DNA of 64,000 nucleotides, from assembly GCA_910586985.1 (NCBI GenBank), contig CAJUKK010000001.1:248001-312000 (forward strand), in the 5' to 3' direction. The notes under the pieces were generated by a model. It did not search any database and was not told the origin of the DNA. It saw only the letters and a list, made by a program, of their open reading frames with translations. Both the position numbers and the translations under genes were made by a program. The stretch's first letter is position 1. Each line of letters starts with the position of its first letter. Below, piece after piece: positions 1 through 8,777 of this stretch. The stretch comes from an uncultured Christensenellaceae bacterium. GTDB taxonomy: Bacteria > Bacillota > Clostridia > Christensenellales > Borkfalkiaceae.

Positions 1-778
1 ATCAGTGTTTGATTCGTTGGGGGCGAGCGTAACGCTGGCGGGTGCGCAACCCACGGGAACAAATGTAAATCTTGGTTGCGGTTCTACTCATATCGAGCAT
101 TTACGCCGCATTGTGGTTGAAAACGGACTTGACGTCGGATTTGCTTTTGACGGTGACGCCGACCGCTGTATCGCCGTAGACGAGAAAGGCAACGTGGTGG
201 ACGGTGACGCAATTTTATTTTTAATGGCAAATTATATGAAGGAACGAGGGGAGCTGGAAGGCGGGATCGTTACAACGGTTATGAGTAATTTGGCGTTCCG
301 AAAAGCGCTAAAGGAACGCGGGATCGAGTTTTCATTGACGCAAGTCGGGGATAAATATGTATATGACGGAATGACGGCAAGCGGTAGCGTGCTTGGCGGT
401 GAACAGTCCGGTCATATAATTTTCCGTAAGCATGCGGCAACGGGCGACGGGATTTTAACGGCGGTTAAGGTAATGGAAGTGATTGTCGAGCGGGAAAAAC
501 GGCTTTCAACGTTGGTCGAAGGGTATGTTCCTAACCCGCAAGTAGTGCGTAACGTGGCGGTATGTCACAAGAACGGCGTTATTGAAAATGAATATTTTCT
601 GAGAATTGTCAAGGAAACCGAAGAGAAATTAGGCGAGGAGGGACGGGTGCTCGTTCGTCCTTCCGGTACGGAGCAGTTGGTGAGAATTTTAGTAGAGTGC
701 AATGATTTAGCGATTGCAGAACATGCGGCGGAACTGCTTGCGCATGCGGCGGAAGTTGCTGACGGGGAGGTAATGTAA
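1..778 (+). CDS. glmM: Phosphoglucosamine mutase, C-terminal part (5' end outside window)
   Basis: The enzyme interconverts glucosamine-6-phosphate and glucosamine-1-phosphate on the cytoplasmic route to UDP-GlcNAc. The reading frame is open to the left edge, so the N-terminus with the active-site phosphoserine lies outside the window. About 258 codons remain. The metal-binding loop DGDADR is followed by a GEQSGHIIF sugar-binding segment and the C-terminal phosphate-binding RPSGTEQLVRI motif, all standard for this family. The stop codon abuts the glmS start with no spacer, so the two consecutive steps of the pathway are translationally coupled. A general phosphomannomutase is the alternative, but the glmS neighbour and the GEQSGH signature favour GlmM. 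Confidence 0.95.
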   Translation, partial: SVFDSLGASVTLAGAQPTGTNVNLGCGSTHIEHLRRIVVENGLDVGFAFDGDADRCIAVDEKGNVVDGDAILFLMANYMKERGELEGGIVTTVMSNLAFRKALKERGIEFSLTQVGDKYVYDGMTASGSVLGGEQSGHIIFRKHAATGDGILTAVKVMEVIVEREKRLSTLVEGYVPNPQVVRNVAVCHKNGVIENEYFLRIVKETEEKLGEEGRVLVRPSGTEQLVRILVECNDLAIAEHAAELLAHAAEVADGEVM

Positions 779-2557
779 ATGTGCGGAATTGTCGGTTACG
801 TCGGAAAGGGTAATGCTGCCCCTTTTTTAGTTGAGGGATTGAAAAAACTTGAATACCGTGGTTACGATTCGGCAGGAATCGCGCTTATAAACGACGGAAA
901 ATTTGTTTGTAAAAAGAGAAAGGGCACTGTTGCGGAAATTTCAGATGCGGCTGATCTGTGTAGCGGCATAGGGATCGGGCATACCCGTTGGGCAACGCAC
1001 GGCGCGCCTTCCGAACGAAACGCACATCCGCACATTTACGGGCGGTTTGCAATCGTTCACAACGGTATCTTAGAAAATTACGCCCTGTTAAAAGAGCAGT
1101 TGGAGTCGGATGGGGAGACCTTTATATCCGAGACAGACAGTGAAGTTGTAGCGCACTTGTTGGAAAAGTTTTATTGCGGAAATCTGCTTTCAGCATTGCG
1201 CGAGGTAACCGAAAAGCTGGTCGGCTCTTATGCGCTTGCGGTATTATGTCTTGATCAGCCTGACATTATCGTATGTGCGCGTAAAGCGAGTCCGCTTTTG
1301 GTCGGAGTAAAGGAAGGCGCGTGTTTGATCGCCAGCGATATACCGGCGATAGCGGGCGAAGGGGTAACGGCATACTTGCTTGGGGACGGCGAGTTTGCTT
1401 TATTAAACGCTGCGGAGGCAAAATTCTATTCGCCGCAACTGCAACCGATAAGAAAAAATCAGCTGGAATACGATCCGTTGATCAGCTCTTCCGACAAAGG
1501 GGGATATGTACATTTTATGAAAAAAGAGATGTCGGAAATTCCCTGTTCGGTACGCAATTCTATCTGTGATTTTGCCACTAAATTAAAATTTTCCGATTTT
1601 TATCAAGTATTATGTCAGACAAAATACATACATATTGTGGCATGTGGGACTGCATACCACAGTGGGTTGGCGGTTAAATATGCGATAGAGCGGCTTGCGC
1701 GTGTTCCGGTTGAGGTAACGATAGCGAGCGAATTTCGTTATTCCAATCCCGTTATTTGTTCGGGTACGCTTGCGATTGCAATCAGTCAAAGCGGGGAAAC
1801 TGCGGATACGCTTGCAGCGGCAAAACTTTTTCGGGCAAAAAGCGTTCCGCTTGTTGCGGTTACTAACGTTTCCTATTCTTCTCTTACGCGGATTGCCGAT
1901 TTCGTATTGCCGACGAGGGCGGGGAGCGAGATTGGTGTTGCGGCGACAAAGAGCTATAATGCGCAACTTACCGTATTGTATTCGCTTGCCATTGCGCTTG
2001 AAAACGCAAAGGGAAAAAGCGGGAAATCGCTTGAGCGTTTAAAACGCTTGCCGAGACTTGCAACGGCTACTTTAGAGGCTGCGGAGACGGTGCGGAGTTG
2101 GACATCGCATTTTGTAGGTGCGAGGTGCGTTCTTTTTATCGGTAGAGGCGCGGATTATTGTGCTGCGGTGGAAGGGAGTCTGAAACTCAAAGAAATTACT
2201 TATCTTCCTAGCGAGGGTTATCCTGCGGGGGAACTTAAGCACGGTACGCTTGCTCTTGTTGACGAGCGTACGCCCGTCGTCGTTTTATTGACAAACAAGA
2301 GACTTGCAGCCAAAACAATGAATGCAGTGCATGAAGCGGCGGCGCGCGGCGCAAAAGTTTTTCTTATTACGAGCATAGCTGAATATCTTGAAAATGAAGA
2401 GGTGTTTGCCTCTGTATTGATTCCGCAATGCAGCGAGGCGTTTACTCCTTTATTATCTGTAATTCCTTTGCAAGCGCTTGCTTATTATACGGCGATTGCC
2501 TGCGGAAATGATCCCGATAAACCGCGCAATCTTGCTAAATCGGTTACTGTTGAATAA
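779..2557 (+). CDS. glmS: Glutamine-fructose-6-phosphate aminotransferase
   Basis: GlmS makes glucosamine-6-phosphate from fructose-6-phosphate and glutamine, the first committed step to UDP-GlcNAc. The 592 residues match the usual length of about 600. Residues 1-9 read MCGIVGYVG, giving the N-terminal nucleophile Cys2 of the glutaminase domain. A GHTRWATHG motif and an AHPH segment follow. Two SIS sugar-isomerase domains fill the second half, including SQSGETADT and the conserved EIGVAATKSY stretch. The protein ends in KSVTVE, the typical C-terminus. ATG follows directly on the glmM stop, with GGGGAGG inside the end of glmM as ribosome binding site. There is no room for a glmS ribozyme in front of the gene. 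Confidence 0.97.
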   Translation: MCGIVGYVGKGNAAPFLVEGLKKLEYRGYDSAGIALINDGKFVCKKRKGTVAEISDAADLCSGIGIGHTRWATHGAPSERNAHPHIYGRFAIVHNGILENYALLKEQLESDGETFISETDSEVVAHLLEKFYCGNLLSALREVTEKLVGSYALAVLCLDQPDIIVCARKASPLLVGVKEGACLIASDIPAIAGEGVTAYLLGDGEFALLNAAEAKFYSPQLQPIRKNQLEYDPLISSSDKGGYVHFMKKEMSEIPCSVRNSICDFATKLKFSDFYQVLCQTKYIHIVACGTAYHSGLAVKYAIERLARVPVEVTIASEFRYSNPVICSGTLAIAISQSGETADTLAAAKLFRAKSVPLVAVTNVSYSSLTRIADFVLPTRAGSEIGVAATKSYNAQLTVLYSLAIALENAKGKSGKSLERLKRLPRLATATLEAAETVRSWTSHFVGARCVLFIGRGADYCAAVEGSLKLKEITYLPSEGYPAGELKHGTLALVDERTPVVVLLTNKRLAAKTMNAVHEAAARGAKVFLITSIAEYLENEEVFASVLIPQCSEAFTPLLSVIPLQALAYYTAIACGNDPDKPRNLAKSVTVE

Positions 2558-2560
2558 AAA

Positions 2561-2597
2561 AAGCGCCTCGCATAAAAATTTGCGGGGCGCTTTTTGC
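2561..2597 (+). terminator. Rho-independent terminator of glmM-glmS
   Basis: A 12-base stem (2561-2572 with 2581-2592, one wobble pair) closes an eight-base A/T loop and runs into a T tract. It starts four bases after the glmS stop and separates glmS from the surface-protein block. Confidence 0.93.
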
Positions 2598-2631
2598 CAT
2601 ATTTTGAAACTCTATTAAGCGGGTTTGTTTG

Positions 2632-2660
2632 TTGACTTTATCATATGCGCATGTTATAAT
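2632..2660 (+). promoter_or_regulatory. Sigma-A promoter of the leucine-rich surface protein gene
   Basis: TTGACT (2632-2637), a 17-base spacer and TATAAT (2655-2660), with TG one base upstream forming an extended -10. It leaves a leader of about 70 bases before the ATG at 2741. Confidence 0.85.
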
Positions 2661-2740
2661 TTATTCTGTACCGCAAAATTTTACTTGCACAAATACGTAA
2701 ACATATAAGGGAACTCAAAGAAAAGTACAAGGTTACGGTT

Positions 2741-5700
2741 ATGAGAAATTTAAAGAAAAAGCTTTCGGTCGCGATATTTGTAATGATTGTTATGTTATCG
2801 GTTGCCGTATGTTTGGCATACGATCCGTTCATTGCGAACGATTATGAGACCGTCGTCTCGGCGCAAATTGTATACGAAAAGGAAAATGTAATATCTTCTG
2901 TCAACGGGATAACCGTTTTAGACACGGATAACAGAGCGGCGGATGAACTCATCTATTTCGATTATAATTCTGTAACGCAAACAATTAGCGGAATATCTTC
3001 GGAAGGATTGGAAAAGGGGGGTGCCGCATATATTCTTGCGATCGGCGATGACGTCGCAATTGATACGGGCGCTTTTCATGATTTAGACGGACTTGTGGGC
3101 GTTTATTTTAAAAATGATTGTTCGAACGTTGCGGAAGGCGCGTTTGACGGTTGTGAAAAACTTGTCGAGGTCTCTTTGGGGGGAGACATGCCGAACGGGG
3201 ATTTGTACGGCTCGGCGCAATTCGGCGGAGTTTTTTTAAATACGCTGAATATTTGCGGCAATCTTTCCGATATGACGCTCTCTTCAAATGACGGATTCAT
3301 TTTCTGTAAAAATAGCCGCAGGGATTCAAGCAGTCCTTTTGCTTTGATTTCTTATGAAAAATCATTCGGCGGCGTGCTCACATTGCCGTTAAATTACCGC
3401 GGTAATAATTATGAAATCTTCGCGAAGGCATTTTACGAAACTGATTTTTATTCGCTTGAAATTCCTGCCTCGATAAGCAAAATTGGGGCGCATGCGTTTG
3501 AAAAATGTGTCAATTTGACTTCGGTCGAGTTTTTCGGCGCGGACTATACAATATCGGAATATGCTTTTCGCGGTTGCAGTCGCTTGAAAACCGTTCAATT
3601 GAACGGCTGCCTGCGGTTGGGGGTTGGAGCTTTTTCGGGTTGTGATTCGATTGAGTTTGCGTATCTGCCTACGGGAATTTTGGCAGAACAAGGCGCAGGC
3701 GTTGCCGCTTACTTTGGCGCGGGCACGGTTATCGTCTATGAAAATTCAAACGCATATAATTTTGCCGTGAAAGAGAACAGTTCGATCATTCAGGCTCACC
3801 GCGAAAATGTTACTTATCTCATCGATATTAATTTTCACGGTTACGGTGAAGAGGAATACGTGCGCCAAGTGCTTTTTAGAAAAGGGTATAATTTCGTTCG
3901 GAATCAGGACGGCGAATGGGAAATGAAAGGCGATACTGCTCTTCCCGTTCAAACGAATTATGCGCATTCCGTCTGGTATGCGGATGCAGGGCTGACGAGA
4001 GAGACAAGCTTTTCTGCCGTTGAATCTATGATAGATGATTCGGGTACCGATCGTATCGATCTATATGCGAAGTATCTCGCGCCGATTACGGTACAGGGAA
4101 AGACGGTTGCTTTTTCAGAAAACGCGTTCTATTCGTTGACGCATGCAAGCGATTTGGATTCGGTACTTTCATTTGAAGGCGCAGATATTCGTGACGGTTT
4201 GTTGAACGAACTTGAGTTTAGCGCTGAGATAGACGGACAGCCTGTGTCGCAGATTCATGACGCGGGTGAATATACGTTGCGGATCGGTGTAAAAGACGGT
4301 GAAAAGTATGGAGCCTGGATTCAGGACGTTATCGCTGACGTTGTTGTCACGCCGCTTGAAATAAATGTTTACGATTATCGCCAGTTGCATTTTTCATTCT
4401 GCGTTCCTGCTGCGAACGGCGTTGACGGCGTCTCTGACCTTCAGAGCGGATCGGTATACCGTTATAATTATCGTCAAAACGGCGAACCGCAGACGTATTA
4501 CTCTGCAACAGAAATTGATAGCGCGCCGGACAGCAGTTGGACGAGCTGGAATTTTGCGTCCCGCAATGAGGTTAATTCGTCGATTGTACGTTATCGCGCA
4601 AATGATTTTGACCATAAAATTCGAATCAATGCGCCGCTAACCAACGGGTGGGATGCTAAATCGCTCTATGAGGCGGAGTATAGCGGCGAAGTATCAGTCA
4701 GAACGGCGGGCGAATTTACTGCAACTGCAAAGCTTACGGCAAGCGCAAATTACGTATTTGTGCAAGGAACGATAAATTCTAATGCGCCGACGATGCAGTC
4801 CCGCGGACTTACGGTCGAAATAGGAGCTGACGGAAAAACTGCGAATGTGAAAAAGGTGTGGTACGTTGTCAATTATGCGAATGCTTTGATTGCGGATATC
4901 AGTGATTCGGAGACGGGAGAGGCGGAATATCATATTCCTTCGTGGACGTTTGGCGACGAGTCTGTCGTAAACGCGCCCAGACTTCAGCATGGAGACGAGT
5001 TTTTCCTTGCTGAGGGAAGTCAGCCGAACGGGTATCAGCTTGTTTGCGACGGTACGACGGTTGTGAAAGACGGTCAGGCGGCAGATGGATGGAATCCATT
5101 TCTTCCGAGCGGACAGGGGAACGATATTGTAAAGTTTACGTTAACGCGTACATATAACGGGGGTACCGAAATTATTTGCGAAAGCGAAGTTCGTTCGAAT
5201 TGGGTAAGATATTTTAATAAATATATGCCTGTCGGCAAATATACGGTAACTTTTCGCGTTTCTTCGGTTACAATATCCGATCATGCGCATTGGTGGGATA
5301 ACGAGATTCATGAAGAAGAGGGCAACGCCACAGTAAGGTATCAGGGTTTTACTCGTTCTTTTCCGTTTGAAGTATATGCGGGGACGTTTTCAATTGACGA
5401 TTCGGACTTTAACGTTCCCGAAGGAAATGCCGCGCCGTTCCGCATTAATATTTCCGAGCTTTCAGGCGGGAATTTCACTGAATTTTTTGCGCCAGCAAGA
5501 GATGCCGTTTATTCTCCCGTAATTACGAGGGAAGACGTTCTTAGCGACGGAAACTATACCTATTGGGCGGACGTTGCCGGCAAATATTACGGTGAAGCGC
5601 CGGAAATGAAGTTCAATCTTGCGCGAATGCATAATAATTCTTATTTATCGGTAAATGACCGTTGGGGCGACTATATATACGAGCCGTCGACATACACCGT

Positions 5701-8491
5701 GTTTTATATGGCGGAGATTCTCAATTATCAGACTCTTCCGCTCATGACTCAGGATCGCTATAATAAGTATTTTACTGTGATTGTTTATCGGGAAATTGAG
5801 CTTCCGACGCTTAACCGTACTCAATTTATCTTTACCGGTCGTGAATTGCAAGCGGACGTATCGGCGGAAGTACCGGATGAAGAGCGCATTTTATATACAT
5901 TGTCGGGCAATAAGGGGACGGATGCGGGAGATTACATTGCGAGTTTCAAAATAATCGATCCGGAGCATTATTGTTGGAAAAATGCAGACGGAGACGTGTA
6001 TAATGTACCCTTTACGATCGAAAAAGCGCCTGTATTGGTTCCTGAGTTAATGCAGAAAGTTTATTCGGGCGGTGAGCAGTCGGCAGATATAACGATACCG
6101 ACCGATTATCGCGGCGAGCCAGTTTTTATCATTCGTCACGATACGCAGAATGTAGACGGAAAATATATAGACGCTAAAACTTACGATATATCGCTTGTTT
6201 TGTGCGACGGAGCGAATTACAGATGGGTCGATACGTCGGGGGAAGAAATACCCTCGATCGGCGGTATGATCAACGTTCCGTTTACGATCGGTAAGGCGCA
6301 CGACGCGTGGGGTACATCCGTTCATCTCTCGTCTTGGAATTACGGAGATTACAATGAACGAATGAATGGCGTTTCGGGAGATTTGTTGTCTGGAAGAAAA
6401 GCGTTCTTTACTGTTGTCGACTCCGAAAAAAATATTTGCGACGGATTAAACGGTTTTACGCTTGACGGGGATTATGCAAAACGGTTAAATGCGTTGCCCC
6501 GCGGAGAGTATTACATCGGCGCGTTTATAGCAGAAAGCGAAAATTATTTTGAACTGACTTCTGAATGGGTGAAGTTCGAAGTTTTGTTCGGGCACAATTA
6601 TTGGACGGAAACGCCGAACATCATTCGTTGGCGCTATGGGGAGTACGACGCGGAAATCAATCGGCAATTGGGAATGGCTTTTTATGGCGATGCGGAGTTC
6701 CGTTTTTATCGTTTGGACGAGGAAGGGAATCGGATCGGCGACGGACACGGTTCAATGAGCGAGTTCGGAGAAGCGGATGATTTTAATCGGATTCCGTGCG
6801 GCGAGTATGAGATGACGGTAACCGTTGACGGCGGGCATAACTATTTAAGTCTCAGCGAATCAATTGTATTTCGTGTTTTGCAGGGGATCAATTTTTGGGA
6901 AGAAACGCCGAATATCGAGCGTTGGGTATACGGCGAGCAGCACGGAGTGCTTTCCGGAAGTTCCAAATATGGCGAACCTGTGTTTACCGTTACGACTTTA
7001 GACGGGGTTGAAGTGTTTAACAGTCAAACGGGTAAAGATGAATTAAACGCACAACGCCCCGGAGATTATATTATGACAGCGTTTGTTGCTCCGACGGCTA
7101 ATTATACGGGATTAAGCAACCATACAGTTAACTTCAGAGTGTTTGGAACAAAGACCAATTCTTGGCGAATTGTACCGAATATTCAAGGTTGGACGGAGGA
7201 TGATAATCCCAACGCGCCGCAGGCAGAAGCTGTTTATGGTAGTACGGTAGTTTTCACTTACCGCACGGCGGACGGGCTTGATCTCGGTGAAACCGTTCCC
7301 GTGCAGGCAGGAGAATATATACTCGTCGCATATGTTCCTGCTTGGGGCGATTATAACGAGTTGACTGCGGAAGTGCATTTTACAATTGCGCCCAGAGGCT
7401 TGAAAATCAATGTTTGGACGGTTATTCCCGCAATCCAAGGTTGGACGGAGGGGGGAGTACCCAATTCTCCCATTGGCGAGGCTCTCGCGGGAGAAGTGAC
7501 GTTTATCTATCAAAAGGAAGATGGAACGGTTTTAGATTTCGCGCCTGACGTTGCCGGAAATTATATACTTGTGGCGATATCTGTTGCGGACGGCTATGAG
7601 GATCTTATGGGCGAAGTACCTTTTACGGTTGCGTCTAAAGTATTGAAAATTAACGTTTGGACAGTTGCGCCCAATATTCAGGGTTGGATCGAGGGCGAAG
7701 AGGCGAATTTACCTGTTGGCGAAGCAAAGACGGGAGAAGTGCAATTTATTTACAGAACTGCAGATGGCGCGCCGCTGACGGGATGTCCGACGGTTGCAGG
7801 AGAATATGTTCTCACAGCGACTGTACTTGCTGACGGATACGAGACGCTCACGGCGGAAATTGCTTTTACCGTTACCCAAGCTCTTGTAAAGACCGAAAAC
7901 GGTTTTGTCGGCGCGGACGGAGAGCAATATACCGTAAGCGTAGACGGCGTTGCGACCGGTACGCTTGTGACGCTCACTTCTGTTGCCGGCGACGGCAAGA
8001 TTTATGATGAGTGTAAGGAGGTGCTGAATAAATTCGGTTATTCTCTGGGGACGGTTTATGACATCGGTTTATTTGATGCCGCGGGTTTAAGTATTCAGCC
8101 GAACGGCTCGGTTACGGTGACTTTATCCGTCTCAACGGAATATTTGAATTTGTCCGGTTTACAGGTCGCGCATGTCGGCGAAAACGGTGAAATCGAATTT
8201 TTGGGCGGCGTTGTAAAAGACGGAAAGATTACCTTTACGACAACTCACTTCAGCAGGTTTTGCCTTGTCTGGGCGGATAACGACAATGGAACACAGACAA
8301 TATTGACTGTATTTCTCATACTTTTTGTCGCATTGTTTGCATTGTCTGTTTGTACGGGAGCTTGGTATTTTCTTCGTGTTCGGCAAAGAGTAAAGATTTC
8401 TGATCAACCGCATGTGGATATACAAACAGAAGAGGCTGAAAACGGCGAAGAAAAAAACGCGGATAATGTTGATAATACTCAAATAAAGTAA
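2741..8491 (+). CDS. Large membrane-anchored surface protein with BspA-like leucine-rich repeats and W-repeats
   Basis: An exported protein of 1,916 residues. Residues 1-27 form a signal peptide. Residues about 110-345 carry BspA/LRR_5-type leucine-rich repeats, recognisable by the recurring G-A-F-x-G-C-x-x-L spacing. An InlB/Flg_new-like segment (about 360-445) follows, then beta-sandwich material. Two MBG-like units lie near 1015-1186. Six related units of 80-98 residues (about 1188-1713) are marked by W-x-x-x-P-N-I-x-x-W. A compact C-terminal beta domain (about 1715-1850) precedes a transmembrane helix near 1855-1880 and a short acidic cytoplasmic tail. No LPXTG motif is present, so anchoring is by the helix. 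Such LRR proteins are usually adhesins; the ligand is unknown. It has its own strong promoter and a weak AAGG ribosome binding site. No clear terminator follows. Confidence 0.85.
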   Translation: MRNLKKKLSVAIFVMIVMLSVAVCLAYDPFIANDYETVVSAQIVYEKENVISSVNGITVLDTDNRAADELIYFDYNSVTQTISGISSEGLEKGGAAYILAIGDDVAIDTGAFHDLDGLVGVYFKNDCSNVAEGAFDGCEKLVEVSLGGDMPNGDLYGSAQFGGVFLNTLNICGNLSDMTLSSNDGFIFCKNSRRDSSSPFALISYEKSFGGVLTLPLNYRGNNYEIFAKAFYETDFYSLEIPASISKIGAHAFEKCVNLTSVEFFGADYTISEYAFRGCSRLKTVQLNGCLRLGVGAFSGCDSIEFAYLPTGILAEQGAGVAAYFGAGTVIVYENSNAYNFAVKENSSIIQAHRENVTYLIDINFHGYGEEEYVRQVLFRKGYNFVRNQDGEWEMKGDTALPVQTNYAHSVWYADAGLTRETSFSAVESMIDDSGTDRIDLYAKYLAPITVQGKTVAFSENAFYSLTHASDLDSVLSFEGADIRDGLLNELEFSAEIDGQPVSQIHDAGEYTLRIGVKDGEKYGAWIQDVIADVVVTPLEINVYDYRQLHFSFCVPAANGVDGVSDLQSGSVYRYNYRQNGEPQTYYSATEIDSAPDSSWTSWNFASRNEVNSSIVRYRANDFDHKIRINAPLTNGWDAKSLYEAEYSGEVSVRTAGEFTATAKLTASANYVFVQGTINSNAPTMQSRGLTVEIGADGKTANVKKVWYVVNYANALIADISDSETGEAEYHIPSWTFGDESVVNAPRLQHGDEFFLAEGSQPNGYQLVCDGTTVVKDGQAADGWNPFLPSGQGNDIVKFTLTRTYNGGTEIICESEVRSNWVRYFNKYMPVGKYTVTFRVSSVTISDHAHWWDNEIHEEEGNATVRYQGFTRSFPFEVYAGTFSIDDSDFNVPEGNAAPFRINISELSGGNFTEFFAPARDAVYSPVITREDVLSDGNYTYWADVAGKYYGEAPEMKFNLARMHNNSYLSVNDRWGDYIYEPSTYTVFYMAEILNYQTLPLMTQDRYNKYFTVIVYREIELPTLNRTQFIFTGRELQADVSAEVPDEERILYTLSGNKGTDAGDYIASFKIIDPEHYCWKNADGDVYNVPFTIEKAPVLVPELMQKVYSGGEQSADITIPTDYRGEPVFIIRHDTQNVDGKYIDAKTYDISLVLCDGANYRWVDTSGEEIPSIGGMINVPFTIGKAHDAWGTSVHLSSWNYGDYNERMNGVSGDLLSGRKAFFTVVDSEKNICDGLNGFTLDGDYAKRLNALPRGEYYIGAFIAESENYFELTSEWVKFEVLFGHNYWTETPNIIRWRYGEYDAEINRQLGMAFYGDAEFRFYRLDEEGNRIGDGHGSMSEFGEADDFNRIPCGEYEMTVTVDGGHNYLSLSESIVFRVLQGINFWEETPNIERWVYGEQHGVLSGSSKYGEPVFTVTTLDGVEVFNSQTGKDELNAQRPGDYIMTAFVAPTANYTGLSNHTVNFRVFGTKTNSWRIVPNIQGWTEDDNPNAPQAEAVYGSTVVFTYRTADGLDLGETVPVQAGEYILVAYVPAWGDYNELTAEVHFTIAPRGLKINVWTVIPAIQGWTEGGVPNSPIGEALAGEVTFIYQKEDGTVLDFAPDVAGNYILVAISVADGYEDLMGEVPFTVASKVLKINVWTVAPNIQGWIEGEEANLPVGEAKTGEVQFIYRTADGAPLTGCPTVAGEYVLTATVLADGYETLTAEIAFTVTQALVKTENGFVGADGEQYTVSVDGVATGTLVTLTSVAGDGKIYDECKEVLNKFGYSLGTVYDIGLFDAAGLSIQPNGSVTVTLSVSTEYLNLSGLQVAHVGENGEIEFLGGVVKDGKITFTTTHFSRFCLVWADNDNGTQTILTVFLILFVALFALSVCTGAWYFLRVRQRVKISDQPHVDIQTEEAENGEEKNADNVDNTQIK
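6304..7880 (+). repeat. Six tandem W-P-N-I-x-x-W protein repeats
   Basis: Units begin near 6304, 6593, 6886, 7154, 7405 and 7648. Each opens with an aromatic W, then P-N-I and a second W, and closes with a G-x-Y-x-x-x-A beta strand. The spacing shrinks from about 290 to about 243 bases along the array. The last two units are the most alike, for example N-V-W-T-V at both starts. I do not recognise a named family. Confidence 0.75.
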
Positions 8492-8577
8492 TACTGAATA
8501 TGTTACGCAGGTATATGAAAAGCGTCTGTTTTAACGGGCGCGGAAAACTTATTTGATATTTACAATAATACGATACA

Positions 8578-8641
8578 TATCGCCCATTTTTGGAAAAATT
8601 GTATTTTATTTATACTAACAAATTGAAACAAATGGGCGATA
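8578..8641. promoter_or_regulatory. 12-bp inverted repeat with 40-base loop upstream of the giant gene
   Basis: TATCGCCCATTT (8578-8589) and its exact reverse complement AAATGGGCGATA (8630-8641). The arm centres are 52 bp apart, close to five helical turns, and the second arm ends 45 bp before the -35 box. The rest of the 8492-8777 gap holds a weak G/U hairpin near 8524-8542 and the promoter, with no gene. Activator or repressor binding is inferred from geometry only. Confidence 0.55.
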
Positions 8642-8686
8642 GAACTCTTTTTAGAAGAAATTTAAGCAGATTTTGACGAATAAAGA

Positions 8687-8715
8687 TTGCAAATGCTTGG
8701 GATATATAGTATAAT
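8687..8715 (+). promoter_or_regulatory. Probable sigma-A promoter of the giant surface protein gene
   Basis: TTGCAA (8687-8692), a 17-base spacer and TATAAT (8710-8715). A TTGACG at 8673 is too far from the -10 to pair with it. The predicted leader is about 55 bases. Confidence 0.7.
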
Positions 8716-8777
8716 AAGGATAGGTAATTGAGAGAAGACGATTTTTTAAAATTATCGCTTGAACATGTTTTTTGCCT

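Noticed and set aside
779..2557. Overlapping frames within glmS
   Set aside because: They are shadows of the conserved glmS frame without start signals.
8492..8577. Terminator after the leucine-rich surface protein gene
   Set aside because: The hairpin near 8524-8542 needs two G/T pairs in six and has no T run after it.
8673..8678. TTGACG as -35 of the giant gene promoter
   Set aside because: It is 31 bases from the TATAAT. TTGCAA at 8687 has the correct 17-base spacing.
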